Source: Eubacterium sp.
Lineage (GTDB): Bacteria; Bacillota; Clostridia; Lachnospirales; Lachnospiraceae
Direction of reading: 5' to 3'
DNA length: 64,000 nt
NCBI GenBank assembly: GCA_017430325.1
Contig: JAFRNE010000003.1
Span: 60,954-124,953 of the forward strand
In this document: positions 29,502-38,133 of the stretch, piece after piece
How the letters are laid out: every line of letters begins with the position of its first letter
Numbering within the stretch: position 1 is the first letter of the stretch
Notes under the pieces: generated by a model
Seen by the model: only the letters and a program-made list of their open reading frames with translations
Database searches by the model: none
Told to the model about the DNA's origin: nothing
Made by a program: the position numbers and the translations under genes

Positions 29502-30644
29502 ATGGAAATATATTTTGATAATTCGGCAACTACAAAGGTATATCCTGCAGTAAAGGATATCATGATAAAGGTTATGGAGGAGGATTACGGCAATCCATCA
29601 TCGCTCCATATGAAGGGCGTAGAGGCTGAAAGATATATAAAGAAGGCAGCAGAGGTAGTGTCAAAAACACTTCGCTGTAAGCCTGAAGAACTGATATTTA
29701 CAAGTGGTGGAACGGAAAGTAATAATCTTGCCCTGATCGGTACGGCACTTGCAAAGAACAGGCTTGGAAAGCATATCATCTCGACAACCATCGAGCATGC
29801 TTCGGTTTCGGCTACTCTTGAATTCCTGAAGAGCCAGGGCTTTGAGGTAACTCTTATCGGAACTGATGAGCATGGTATAGTTGATCCTGAAGAGGTTGCA
29901 AAAGCCGTAAGAGAGGATACGATACTTGTTTCCTGCATGATGGTAAATAATGAAGTCGGTGCGATAGAACCGGTTGCAGAGATATCAGCTGCAGTGAAAA
30001 AGATCAATCCTGATATTTATATGCATGTTGATGCGATACAGGCGTACGGAAAGCTTCCTGTTTATCCTTCGAAGCTTGGCGCAGACCTTGTTTCGGTCAG
30101 TGGTCATAAGATACATGGACCTAAGGGATCCGGTGCTCTCTATGTTAAGAAGGGCATCCTTATCAGACCTATCATCTACGGTGGAGGACAGGGCAATGGT
30201 ATGCGTTCGGGAACAGAGAATGTTCCGGCTATCGCAGGATTTGGTGCTGCGGCAGAAGAGTCCTTCAGAGATTTTGATAAGAAGATAGAGCATATTAAGG
30301 AAGTTAAGGAATATCTCGTCGAAAAGCTTACAAGTCTTCCGGAGGTTTATAACAACTCCGGTGATGCACCGCATATCGCCAGCTTCAGTTTTGTTGGTGT
30401 AAGGAGCGAGGTTATGCTTCACAGCCTTGAGGACAGAGGCATCTATACCTCTTCGGGCTCTGCATGTTCTTCTCATAAGAGAGCGGCAAGTAATGTCTTG
30501 ACTTCCATGGGACTTACAAAGGACAGGCTTGAGTCGACACTTCGTTTCAGTATAGGTGAGGATAATACTAAGGAACAGGTTGACAGTATATTTGAGGCCA
30601 TCAGTGAGCTGCTGCCGATGCTCAGACAGTTTACCAGAAAATAA
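29502..30644 (+). CDS. Cysteine desulfurase (NifS/IscS class V aminotransferase)
   Basis: 380 residues from the ATG at 29502; the TTG at 29490 adds four residues not typical of the family. PLP enzyme converting cysteine to alanine and an enzyme-bound persulfide. Starts with YFDNSATTKVYP; PLP lysine in SGHKIHGPKG (Lys203); catalytic cysteine in SSGSACSSHKRAAS (Cys322) on a loop with the group I SGSAC sequence. No iscU or nifU beside it, so it may feed tRNA thiolation (ThiI is two genes downstream) or a distant Fe-S system. Last gene before a strong terminator. Confidence 0.93.
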   Translation: MEIYFDNSATTKVYPAVKDIMIKVMEEDYGNPSSLHMKGVEAERYIKKAAEVVSKTLRCKPEELIFTSGGTESNNLALIGTALAKNRLGKHIISTTIEHASVSATLEFLKSQGFEVTLIGTDEHGIVDPEEVAKAVREDTILVSCMMVNNEVGAIEPVAEISAAVKKINPDIYMHVDAIQAYGKLPVYPSKLGADLVSVSGHKIHGPKGSGALYVKKGILIRPIIYGGGQGNGMRSGTENVPAIAGFGAAAEESFRDFDKKIEHIKEVKEYLVEKLTSLPEVYNNSGDAPHIASFSFVGVRSEVMLHSLEDRGIYTSSGSACSSHKRAASNVLTSMGLTKDRLESTLRFSIGEDNTKEQVDSIFEAISELLPMLRQFTRK

Positions 30645-30660
30645 AATCAAACGTGATCAG

Positions 30661-30699
30661 AGGTATGAACTTAATATTATTAAGTTCATACCTCGATTT
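30661..30699 (+). terminator. Strong terminator after the cysteine desulfurase
   Basis: 14-bp perfect stem (30661-30674 / 30680-30693), 5-base loop, then a T-rich stretch after four bases. Marks the end of the long heat-shock/modification unit. Confidence 0.85.
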
Positions 30700-30734
30700 T
30701 TATTATAAAAAGATATATCTTAATTACAATAATA

Positions 30735-30743
30735 TGTTATAAT
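30735..30743 (+). promoter_or_regulatory. Putative extended -10 promoter of the glutamine synthetase gene
   Basis: TGTTATAAT at 30735-30743 without a good -35; about 85 bases upstream of the start. No GlnR-type inverted repeat is obvious. Confidence 0.45.
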
Positions 30744-30828
30744 GCTATTTGTTTTTATTTGCAGGATCAGATGTATTTCCTGCAGAAAAGAACCGCTTGG
30801 ATCATTGATGACATAGGAGGATAAAGCA

Positions 30829-32934
30829 ATGGATAAGGTAAGGAGTATTCCGGATTTTTACGGATGCCTGGTATTTAATGACAGAGTTATGAAGGAGAGA
30901 CTGCCGAAGGATGTTTACAAGGCTGTTCAAAGTACAGCTAAGCAGGGTGTTCATCTTCAGCTTGAGGTCGCAAATACAGTAGCAACAGTTATGAAGAACT
31001 GGGCTCTTGAGAATGGTGCGACACATTATACACACTGGTTCCAGCCAATGACGGGACTTACCGCAGAGAAGCATGACAGCTTTATCACACCGCTTGATGA
31101 CGGTACAGTTATCATGGAGTTTTCCGGCAAGGAGCTTATCAAGGGTGAGCCTGATGCTTCAAGCTTCCCTTCCGGAGGTATCAGATCGACATATGAGGCG
31201 AGAGGATATACAGCTTGGGATCCATCATCGCCTGCATTTATAAAGGATGGCACACTTTATATTCCAACAGCATTCTGCTCATACAGAGGACAGGCTCTCG
31301 ATAAGAAGACACCGCTCCTTCGTTCTATGGATGCAATTTCAAACTCAGCAGTAAGAGTTCTTCATCTGCTTGGCAAGACAGAGGTTAACAGAGTAAATGT
31401 AACTGTCGGCGCAGAGCAGGAGTATTTCCTTATTGATAAGGAACTTTACAAGGACAGAAAAGACCTTGTTATGTGCGGACGTACACTTCTCGGTGCTCCC
31501 GCTCCTAAGGGACAGGAGATGGAGGATCATTACTTTGGTGTACTTAAGCCGAAGGTTGCTGAATTCATGAAGGAGCTTGATAATGAGCTCTGGAAGCTTG
31601 GCGTTCCATCAAAGACCAAGCACAATGAGGTTGCACCGGCTCAGCACGAGCTTGCACCTGTATTTGAGACTGCAAATGTGGCTGTTGACCACAACCAGCT
31701 CACAATGGAAATGATGAAGAAGGTTGCTGATAAGTTCGGCTATGCCTGCCTGCTTCACGAGAAGCCTTTTGCCGGCGTTAACGGTTCAGGTAAGCATAAT
31801 AACTGGTCTATCGCAACAGACGCAGGAGAGAACCTTCTGAATCCTGGTAAGACACCTGGCGAAAATACATCCTTCCTTATATTTTTAATGGCAGTTATAG
31901 CAGCTGTAGATGATTACGCTGATTTCCTCAGACTTTCGGTTGCTACACCTGGAAATGATCACAGACTTGGTGCTAACGAGGCACCTCCGGCTATCATTTC
32001 TGTATTTATCGGTGAAGAGCTTGATGCGGTTATGAAGGCTATTGAGAAGGGTGAGCACTACACTGGCGTTGGCAAGACTAAGATCAGCTGGGCAAATATC
32101 CTGCCACACATTACTATAGATACAACTGACAGAAACAGAACATCGCCTTTCGCATTTACAGGAAATAAGTTTGAGTTCCGTTCACCGGGCTCTGCACTTT
32201 CTGTTGCACAGCCGATGATCGTATTAAATACAGCTGTTGCTGAAGAGCTTGATAGGATATATGAGGCTCTTAAGGATGTTCCGCAGGAAGAATTTGATGA
32301 GAAGATCTATCAGCTTCTCCAGAAGCTTCTTAAGGAGCATAAAAAGGTTATCTTCAACGGTGATGGTTATGCTGATGAGTGGATCGAGGAGGCTGAAAGA
32401 CGCGGTCTTCCTAACTACAAGTCAAGCCCTGAGGCTATTCCTCACATCATCGATGAGAAGAACATCGAGCTTATGAAGAAGCATAGTGTCCTTTCTGAAG
32501 AGGAAATGAGAGCTAAATACGAGATATTCCTTGAAAACTACAACAAGGTTATCCATATCGAGGCTCTTACAATGCAGGAGATGGTTCGTAAGGACGTAAC
32601 AGCCGGTATCGTTCTCTACATGAAGGACGTTACAAATGAGGCTCTTAAGAAGAAGCAGCTGCTTCCAAACCTTAACTGCAACTACGAGGAGAACATCATT
32701 ACAACTCTTGATGAGACAGAAAATACAATGTTTGAGATGCTTGCCAAGCTTACAGAGGATACAAAGAAGGCTGAGTCTATCACAGATCTTCTTGAGGCAG
32801 CACAGTTCTATCATGATGTAATCCTTGCAGATATGGAGGAGCTGCGTAAGTCGGTTGATAAGGCTGAGGCGATCATACCGAATAGTTATCTGCCGTATCC
32901 GACCTATGGAGAGCTGTTGTTCTCACTTAGATAG
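30829..32934 (+). CDS. glnN: Glutamine synthetase type III
   Basis: 701 residues, far longer than GSI (about 440-470), and the length plus sequence pattern indicate GSIII. Makes glutamine from glutamate, ammonia and ATP. Seen: GATHYTHWFQPMTGLTAEKHDSF near 62-84, the FPSGGIRSTYEARGYTAWD block, GAEQEYFLIDKELY (metal-binding glutamates), KHNEVAPAQHE, FAGVNGSGKHNNWS and NRTSPFAFTGNKFEFRSPGS. The C-terminal third is the helical GSIII-specific extension. AGGAGG precedes the ATG; monocistronic between a strong terminator and the hairpin at 32958. Confidence 0.96.
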   Translation: MDKVRSIPDFYGCLVFNDRVMKERLPKDVYKAVQSTAKQGVHLQLEVANTVATVMKNWALENGATHYTHWFQPMTGLTAEKHDSFITPLDDGTVIMEFSGKELIKGEPDASSFPSGGIRSTYEARGYTAWDPSSPAFIKDGTLYIPTAFCSYRGQALDKKTPLLRSMDAISNSAVRVLHLLGKTEVNRVNVTVGAEQEYFLIDKELYKDRKDLVMCGRTLLGAPAPKGQEMEDHYFGVLKPKVAEFMKELDNELWKLGVPSKTKHNEVAPAQHELAPVFETANVAVDHNQLTMEMMKKVADKFGYACLLHEKPFAGVNGSGKHNNWSIATDAGENLLNPGKTPGENTSFLIFLMAVIAAVDDYADFLRLSVATPGNDHRLGANEAPPAIISVFIGEELDAVMKAIEKGEHYTGVGKTKISWANILPHITIDTTDRNRTSPFAFTGNKFEFRSPGSALSVAQPMIVLNTAVAEELDRIYEALKDVPQEEFDEKIYQLLQKLLKEHKKVIFNGDGYADEWIEEAERRGLPNYKSSPEAIPHIIDEKNIELMKKHSVLSEEEMRAKYEIFLENYNKVIHIEALTMQEMVRKDVTAGIVLYMKDVTNEALKKKQLLPNLNCNYEENIITTLDETENTMFEMLAKLTEDTKKAESITDLLEAAQFYHDVILADMEELRKSVDKAEAIIPNSYLPYPTYGELLFSLR

Positions 32935-32957
32935 AATATTGTTTATTGAATATATTG

Positions 32958-33010
32958 GCATGAGCATATATATCCCGAAATACTTCGAAATATATACGCT
33001 CATGCTTTTT
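32958..33010 (+). terminator. Terminator of glnN
   Basis: gcatgagc (32958-32965) pairs with gctcatgc (32998-33005), extended by AT pairs, followed by T5. Confidence 0.8.
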
Positions 33011-33133
33011 ATATTTGAATAAATAGTGGGAGAACAGATGTGGTGTTGGGGCTGAGAGGATGCCTTATTTAAGATATGTATGAAGGAATGGGACATTCAT
33101 ATTAAGATTTGTGTGGATATAATAGAATGTGTC

Positions 33134-33142
33134 TGCTATAAT
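33134..33142 (+). promoter_or_regulatory. Putative extended -10 promoter of thiI
   Basis: TGCTATAAT at 33134-33142; weak -35. Nothing else is recognisable in 33011-33133. Confidence 0.45.
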
Positions 33143-33208
33143 CATAAAGATTTAATATCACAATGAATTAGCGTTATGTAATAAATAGTTGAAAGAAGGA
33201 AATGATTG

Positions 33209-34396
33209 ATGGAATATAATACGTTTCTTATAAAGTATGCGGAGATTGGGACGAAGGGGAAGAACAGATATAAGTTCGAGGATCATCTCTGCAAGAGGAT
33301 GAGACAGCGTCTGAAGGCGCTGGGTGATTTTGAGGTCAGGAGAGAATACGGCAGGATATTTGTCGTTGCGAAGTCTGATTTTGATTATGATGAAGCTGTA
33401 ACAAGGCTTACCAGGATATTTGGTATTTCGGGCGTATGTCCGGTTATGGTGATCGAGTCGCTGGAGTATAAGGATATTTCCGAGGGACTTGTGAAATACG
33501 TTGGTGAAGAATTTGACGACAAGAGATTCACCTTCAAGATGAATGTAAGGCGTCATAACAAGGATTATCCGATCAATTCAATGGAAATGGCTGCTGAGCT
33601 TGGCGGCGACGTTCTGGAGAAATACGAAGCAGAGGGCATGAAGGTTGATGTTCACAGCCCTGAGCATATCATTCACGTTGAGATAAGAAATATCGCATAT
33701 ATTTATTCGAAGGTCATTCCGGGTGCCTGCGGACTTCCTGTTGGTACGAACGGAAAGGCTATCTCACTTTTGTCAGGTGGTATCGACAGCCCTGTTGCGA
33801 CTTATATGATCGCCAAGAGAGGTGTTGAGATGGAGGCTGTTTATTTCAATGCACCGCCATATACCTCGGAAAGAGCTAAAGATAAGGTTAAGGAGCTGGG
33901 AAGGATAGTTGCGCAGTACAGCGGACCGATAAAGCTTCATATAGTTAACTTTACGGACTGCCAGCTGGCTATCTATAAGAATTGTCCTCATGATGAGCTG
34001 ACTATCATCATGAAGAGACTTATGTTCAGAATGGCTGAGGATATTGCCAAGAAGGATGACTGCCAGTGTATCGTTACGGGCGAGAGCATCGGCCAGGTTT
34101 CTTCACAGACAACCTTTAGTCTTGGCGTTATCAATGAGGCTGTTAAGGATGTTCCTGTATTCAGACCGCTTATAGGTGTGGATAAGCAGGAGATAGTTGA
34201 GATGTCGCAGAAGATCGGAACCTATGAGACTTCGATCCTTCCTTACGAGGATTGCTGTACTATATTTGTTGCTAAGCATCCTGTTACTAAACCTACACTT
34301 GAGCAGATCAAGAAGTCGGAAGAGAATCTGGTTGGAATAATCGAGGAGCTTTATGATAAGGCTCTGGAGACAGCTGAGGTTGTATATTTGAAATAA
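33209..34396 (+). CDS. thiI: tRNA 4-thiouridine sulfurtransferase ThiI (short form)
   Basis: 395 residues from ATG 33209 (gaaagaagga eight bases upstream; TTG 33206 is an alternative). N-terminal ferredoxin-like and THUMP domains (about 1-165, KYAEIGTKGKNRYKFE at the start) and an adenylating PP-loop domain with SGGIDSP at 189-195 and GESIGQVSSQT. Activates U8 of tRNA for sulfur insertion; also used for the thiamine thiazole in some species. The C-terminal rhodanese domain of the E. coli form is absent, as in many Firmicutes, where a dedicated cysteine desulfurase supplies sulfur; one is encoded 2.6 kb upstream. Confidence 0.95.
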   Translation: MEYNTFLIKYAEIGTKGKNRYKFEDHLCKRMRQRLKALGDFEVRREYGRIFVVAKSDFDYDEAVTRLTRIFGISGVCPVMVIESLEYKDISEGLVKYVGEEFDDKRFTFKMNVRRHNKDYPINSMEMAAELGGDVLEKYEAEGMKVDVHSPEHIIHVEIRNIAYIYSKVIPGACGLPVGTNGKAISLLSGGIDSPVATYMIAKRGVEMEAVYFNAPPYTSERAKDKVKELGRIVAQYSGPIKLHIVNFTDCQLAIYKNCPHDELTIIMKRLMFRMAEDIAKKDDCQCIVTGESIGQVSSQTTFSLGVINEAVKDVPVFRPLIGVDKQEIVEMSQKIGTYETSILPYEDCCTIFVAKHPVTKPTLEQIKKSEENLVGIIEELYDKALETAEVVYLK

Positions 34397-34401
34397 AAAA
34401 T

Positions 34402-34434
34402 AGGATCGTGCCCCTGATGGAGTGCGATCCTTTT
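34402..34434 (+). terminator. Terminator of thiI
   Basis: Seven-base arms aggatcg (34402-34408) and cgatcct (34425-34431) and a short T-run, six bases after the stop. Confidence 0.6.
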
Positions 34435-34450
34435 ACTATACCTATATAAC

Positions 34451-34482
34451 AAAAAAGACAATCCATATTTCAGGATTGTCTT
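34451..34482 (-). terminator. Terminator of tRNA-Glu
   Basis: On the minus strand, ten-base arms (34473-34482 and 34455-34464) around 8 bases, followed by a T-run (plus-strand A-run 34451-34454). Starts six bases after the tRNA end. Confidence 0.75.
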
Positions 34483-34487
34483 CTTAG

Positions 34488-34559
34488 TAGTCCGTAGGGG
34501 AATCGAACCCCTGATTCCGCCGTGAGAGGGCGGCGTCTTAGCCTCTTGACCAACGGACC
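34488..34559 (-). tRNA. tRNA-Glu (anticodon CTC)
   Basis: Complete cloverleaf on the minus strand: 7-bp acceptor with a G-U first pair, D arm, anticodon stem GCCGCC/GGCGGA-side with loop CTCTCAC giving CTC, and T arm with GGTTCGATT. The 3' CCA is not encoded. Identity follows from the anticodon and close resemblance to bacterial tRNA-Glu. It is a single-gene unit with its own promoter and terminator. Confidence 0.95.
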
Positions 34560-34566
34560 GTTTATG

Positions 34567-34595
34567 ATAATACCAAAGCATATAGAAAAATGCAA
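34567..34595 (-). promoter_or_regulatory. tRNA-Glu promoter
   Basis: Minus-strand TTGCAT (34595-34590), 17 bases, TATTAT (34572-34567), eight bases before the tRNA 5' end. Confidence 0.7.
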
Positions 34596-34687
34596 GCACT
34601 TTTTTTAAAAAATTTAAAAAAATTTTTGGAGGGCGATTTTTTGACGGATTTACGTGGTTTCTGGGGGTGTATTTTATATTCCTGTTC

Positions 34688-34716
34688 TTGAAACTGTATG
34701 ATATTTGATTTATAAT
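34688..34716 (+). promoter_or_regulatory. Promoter of the ABC transporter operon
   Basis: TTGAAA (34688-34693), 17 bases, TATAAT (34711-34716), 44 bases before the start codon. The region 34596-34687 is an A/T-run-rich stretch with no other feature. Confidence 0.7.
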
Positions 34717-34759
34717 AAACGAGGTTTTGAAGAAAAAGTATTATGCAAAGGAGAAAAAA

Positions 34760-35458
34760 ATGATAGTTTGTGAGCATTTAGGGAAAAAGTATATGTCTAA
34801 ATATGCTCTGCAGGATTTTAATTTCCAGTTTGAGCCGGGACATATCTATGCGCTTCTCGGACCTAACGGCAGCGGTAAGTCTACACTTATGAAGACTCTT
34901 GCCGGACTTATTAAAGCTTCGGAGGGGGAGGTCTATGTTGATAATGAGCCGATTAATTATACACATAAATCTAAAATAGCATACATGCCTACTGAGCCGT
35001 ATTTCTACGGATATATGACAGGCATGCAGGCTGCCAAGTATTATCAGGACTTCTTTGGTGATTTCAATATGGATAAGTTCAACTACACAATGAGTAAGAT
35101 GATGCTTGATCCGAACCAGAAGCTTAAGACATTTTCAACAGGTATGATGGCAAAGTTCAAGGTTGCTATTAATGTTTCTCGTAATCCTGAGCTTCTTATG
35201 CTTGATGAGCCTCTTAACGGTATCGATATGATCGCCAGAGAGGATGTTACAAAGAGCATTGTTGAAGGTGTCACCAGAGATTCGATAGTGATCGTTTCAA
35301 GTCACCTTATTGAGGACCTTGAGCCGATAGCTGATTATGTTCTCTTTATCAAGAGAGGTCAGCTTGTTGTTACAGGTCCGACTGCAACCTTCAGAGAGCA
35401 GTATGGCAAGACTATGTCTGATATGTATCGTGAGATATATGCAGACATGAGAATGTAG
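34760..35458 (+). CDS. ABC transporter ATP-binding protein (ABC-2 exporter type)
   Basis: 232 residues from ATG 34760 (AAAGGAGA upstream; an earlier frame start at 34727 has no SD). Walker A GPNGSGKST (34-42), a degenerate signature FSTGMMAKFKVA where most members have LSGGQ, Walker B LLMLDEP with the catalytic Glu, and the H-loop in IVSSHLIEDL. Together with the downstream six-TM permease it forms a small two-gene exporter of the YtrB/BcrA kind. Substrate unknown; no regulator (GntR type) is beside it. Confidence 0.9.
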   Translation: MIVCEHLGKKYMSKYALQDFNFQFEPGHIYALLGPNGSGKSTLMKTLAGLIKASEGEVYVDNEPINYTHKSKIAYMPTEPYFYGYMTGMQAAKYYQDFFGDFNMDKFNYTMSKMMLDPNQKLKTFSTGMMAKFKVAINVSRNPELLMLDEPLNGIDMIAREDVTKSIVEGVTRDSIVIVSSHLIEDLEPIADYVLFIKRGQLVVTGPTATFREQYGKTMSDMYREIYADMRM

Positions 35459-35474
35459 GAAGGAGGGTGCAGAA

Positions 35475-36233
35475 ATGTTATTAACAATGAAATATGAAGT
35501 GATCAGAAATAAAATGACCATCATTATTCTTTGCAGTATCCTTGGTGCAACTGAAGCGGTTTTCCTTCTTGGTCTTGCTTCTGATTCGAAAAACCTGATC
35601 GGTACGGGAATCCTGGGACTTGTTCTGGGTACAAGTATCATCTACTTCGCGATATGGCTGCTGGGTATCATGAGCTTCAGCCGTGATCTTAGAGATAAAA
35701 CGGGTTATATGGTATTCCTTACACCGGTCAATCCATATAAGATAATAGTTGCAAAGATGCTTGTAGGTCTTCTTGAGCTTATTGCTGCAGCGATTCTCTT
35801 CATTCTTCTTGCTGCGATCGATATCGAGATACTGTTCAACAAGTTTGGTCATGAATCAAGTGTTTTTGAGGCAATTGCCAAGATCCTTGGTTCATCAACG
35901 GATACTATCTGGGCCGGCATAGTAGCTTTCGTTATCAGCCTTGTATTCAGCGTACTGCTTTATTATTCACTTGCTTATTTCGTATCGGCAGTCAGCGCGC
36001 TTATGTCAAAGAGCAGTGGTATGCAGAGATTCCTTACAATACTCTTCATCGTATTATTTATGATATTCTTTGCGATGATCGAGAAGCAAATGCCAGTTCT
36101 TAAAAATAATATTTCAGATGAGTCATTTAAGAAGCTCGTTGAAAATATACCGAATTATCTGCTTTCGCTTTGCTTCACAGGCGTATTTACATTTGGATGC
36201 GGTTACCTGATGGATAATAAGCTCAGCTTATAA
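35475..36233 (+). CDS. ABC-2 type transporter permease
   Basis: 252 residues, strong AGGAGGG before the ATG, 16 bases after the ATPase gene. Six predicted membrane segments (starting about 15, 42, 92, 140, 180 and 220), with a conserved-looking cytoplasmic RDLRDKTGYMVFLTPVNPYKIIVAK loop of the ABC-2 exporter type that would couple to the ATPase. No peptidase or extracytoplasmic substrate domain. Probably dimerises to form the channel. Confidence 0.85.
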   Translation: MLLTMKYEVIRNKMTIIILCSILGATEAVFLLGLASDSKNLIGTGILGLVLGTSIIYFAIWLLGIMSFSRDLRDKTGYMVFLTPVNPYKIIVAKMLVGLLELIAAAILFILLAAIDIEILFNKFGHESSVFEAIAKILGSSTDTIWAGIVAFVISLVFSVLLYYSLAYFVSAVSALMSKSSGMQRFLTILFIVLFMIFFAMIEKQMPVLKNNISDESFKKLVENIPNYLLSLCFTGVFTFGCGYLMDNKLSL

Positions 36234-36245
36234 TATTAAAAAAAT

Positions 36246-36297
36246 AAGATCCACGGATATGTCTTCAAAAAAGAAGAAGTATTCGTGGATCTTTTGT
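36246..36297 (+). terminator. Terminator of the ABC operon
   Basis: aagatccacg (36246-36255) and cgtggatctt (36284-36293) pair perfectly, with inner pairing and a T-rich tail. It also separates the convergent mtaB unit. Confidence 0.8.
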
Positions 36298-36317
36298 TTT
36301 GCATGGATCGATCATGC

Positions 36318-36339
36318 AGCCGCTATTACGCGGCTTTTT
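36318..36339 (+). terminator. Second, short terminator hairpin
   Basis: agccgc (36318-36323) / gcggct (36330-36335) with T4 on the plus strand. Tandem with the previous one; only the plus strand has a T-run, so it is a backup for the ABC operon against read-through into convergent mtaB. Confidence 0.55.
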
Positions 36340-36356
36340 ATGCTGTTTGTTTAAGG

Positions 36357-37661
36357 CTATATATGATGCTCAACGGTTATGATGGTGTTTATGTATTTTT
36401 TTAAATCACTCATAAGATACTCTTTGCAATCGATATCGATCAGCATATAACGCTCTGTATGACCTCTGAAGAAGGATCTGCCGTTTTTTTCAATTATTTC
36501 CTCAACAAGTACATTTACCGGCTCTCCGATGAACTGCTGCTCATAAGCGGCCTTGTTGAGTTCGCCGAGGCGGATAAGCTTGTCGCTTCTTGCGGCCTTA
36601 ACCTTTTCCGTAAGCTGGTCAGGCATCTTGTCGGCAACGGTTCCTTTACGTCTTGAATATTTAAATACATGAGTCTCATAAAGTTTGATCTCTGCAAGGT
36701 TATCAAGAGTTGTCAGGAAGTCCTCCTCGGTCTCGCCTGCAAAGCCGGCAATGATATCGGCTGTAAGGGCAGGACGGTCAAAATTCTCGCGGAGGAGAGT
36801 GACTGCCTTTTTGATATCCTCGACTGTGTAATGCCTGTTCATCCTCTTAAGCGTATTGTCGCAGACACTTTGAAGCGAAAGATGGAAATGCGGACAGAAG
36901 CGAGGATCGCTCTTTATTATAGATATAAACTCGTCATTTATGATACGAGGTTCGAGAGAACCAAGTCTGATCCTGTCCATATGATGGGCTTTGCTGATCT
37001 CACGGAGAAGCTCGAGGAAATCACGGCCCTCATCATTATAGGAACAGATATTTATTCCGGTAAGGACTGCCTCTCTGACGCCATTCTGTGAAAGTGTATT
37101 TAACTCGTCGATGATGTCCTTTATGGATTTACTTCTTATACGGCCTCTTACATAAGGAATTATGCAGTAGGTGCAGAAGAGATTACAGCCGTCCTGGATC
37201 TTGATATAAGCGCGTGTGCTGTCGACAGGAGCCGAAACACTGAGAGCTTCGAACTGATCATCGTGATTGATATCCGGTATATTATCCGCCGGAGCAGTTC
37301 CTTCAAAATACTCTGTAAGTATCCTTACCACATCTTTCTTTCTGTTGTTACCAATCAGTATATCAATACTTTCGTCTTTCTCAAGTGCTTCAGCTGCGGC
37401 CTGAACATAACAGCCGGCTGCAACAACGACTGTATCCGGATTCTCCTTCTTCATACGGTGGAGCATCTGACGCGATTTGTGATCGGCTATATTTGTGACT
37501 GAGCAGGTATTTACGATGGAGATATCTGCCTTTTCGCCTTCGGCAGCTTCATGACAGCCTGCGTTCTCGAGAAGAAGAAGCATGGCGTCCGATTCGTATT
37601 TGTTTACCTTGCAGCCGAGGGTTATTATCTTTACTGTTTTACCATCAAGTATAGTTTTCAT
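36357..37661 (-). CDS. mtaB: tRNA (t6A37) methylthiotransferase MtaB
   Basis: 434 residues. Radical SAM enzyme turning t6A into ms2t6A at position 37 of ANN-decoding tRNAs. N-terminal UPF0004 domain with its three cysteines (TLGCKVN, NTCSVT, AAGCYVQ), then the radical SAM cluster CNLFCTYC followed by IIPYVRGR, LTGINI, and a C-terminal TRAM region. The GCKVN and CTYCIIPYVRGR context is MtaB-like rather than MiaB or RimO. The only protein-coding gene on the minus strand before the window's end; convergent with the ABC operon and divergent from the HPr-like gene. Confidence 0.95.
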   Translation of the reverse strand: MKTILDGKTVKIITLGCKVNKYESDAMLLLLENAGCHEAAEGEKADISIVNTCSVTNIADHKSRQMLHRMKKENPDTVVVAAGCYVQAAAEALEKDESIDILIGNNRKKDVVRILTEYFEGTAPADNIPDINHDDQFEALSVSAPVDSTRAYIKIQDGCNLFCTYCIIPYVRGRIRSKSIKDIIDELNTLSQNGVREAVLTGINICSYNDEGRDFLELLREISKAHHMDRIRLGSLEPRIINDEFISIIKSDPRFCPHFHLSLQSVCDNTLKRMNRHYTVEDIKKAVTLLRENFDRPALTADIIAGFAGETEEDFLTTLDNLAEIKLYETHVFKYSRRKGTVADKMPDQLTEKVKAARSDKLIRLGELNKAAYEQQFIGEPVNVLVEEIIEKNGRSFFRGHTERYMLIDIDCKEYLMSDLKKYINTIITVEHHI

Positions 37662-37687
37662 AAAGTCTGTGTCCTGTTCTGATAAAT

Positions 37688-37696
37688 CTTATAGCA
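37688..37696 (-). promoter_or_regulatory. Possible mtaB promoter (extended -10)
   Basis: Minus-strand TGCTATAAG at 37696-37688, about 27 bases before the start codon; no good -35. Between it and the divergent promoter lies a small inverted repeat gacgt/acgtc (37722-37735). Confidence 0.3.
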
Positions 37697-37744
37697 GTAC
37701 CATAAGATACCGCTTATTTTAGACGTTGAGACGTCAAGTAATAG

Positions 37745-37773
37745 TTGACAAAAAAAGACTCAACTTTTATTAT
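37745..37773 (+). promoter_or_regulatory. Promoter of the HPr-like gene
   Basis: Perfect TTGACA (37745-37750), 17 bases, TATTAT (37768-37773), about 50 bases before the start. Confidence 0.75.
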
Positions 37774-37824
37774 ATTAGCATATAGTTTTTAATTTTGTAA
37801 ATCTTTACATGGGAGGTTCATATA

Positions 37825-38061
37825 ATGAAAGCAGTTAAGGTTTCACTCAATTCTATCGACAAGGTTAAGGCATTCGTAAATGACATCAGTGGATTCAATA
37901 AAGCTGAGTTTGATCTTGTTTCTGGTAGATATGTAATTGATGCAAAGTCGATCATGGGTATTTTCAGTCTTGACATCTCAAAGCCTATCGATCTTAATAT
38001 CTATGCAGAAGACAATATGGATGAGATACTAGATACACTTAAGCCGTATCTCTCAGAGTAA
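37825..38061 (+). CDS. HPr-like protein lacking the phospho-histidine
   Basis: 78 residues. The pattern fits the HPr fold, with KSIMGIFSLD (42-51) matching the region around the regulatory Ser46 of PTS HPr, and the terminal helix of the family. However the active-site loop (GLHARPA in real HPr) is replaced by LNSIDKVKAFVND and the protein has no histidine at all, so it cannot take phosphate from Enzyme I. It may act through the Ser46-like site (HPr kinase) or as a divergent binding protein. Strong promoter and SD (gggaggt) suggest high expression. First gene before the zinc-ribbon membrane cluster. Confidence 0.8.
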   Translation: MKAVKVSLNSIDKVKAFVNDISGFNKAEFDLVSGRYVIDAKSIMGIFSLDISKPIDLNIYAEDNMDEILDTLKPYLSE

Positions 38062-38071
38062 TCATGTTATT

Positions 38072-38090
38072 AAAACCGGTAAACGGTTTT
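38072..38090. terminator. Short hairpin after the HPr-like gene
   Basis: aaaaccg (38072-38078) / cggtttt (38084-38090) with a 5-base loop; only the arm's own T4 serves as a tail. Probably partial, allowing read-through into the next gene, for which no separate promoter is evident. Confidence 0.35.
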
Positions 38091-38133
38091 GAAGAAAAAA
38101 GTATTTTTTAAAATGAAAGGAACAGGGTAAATT

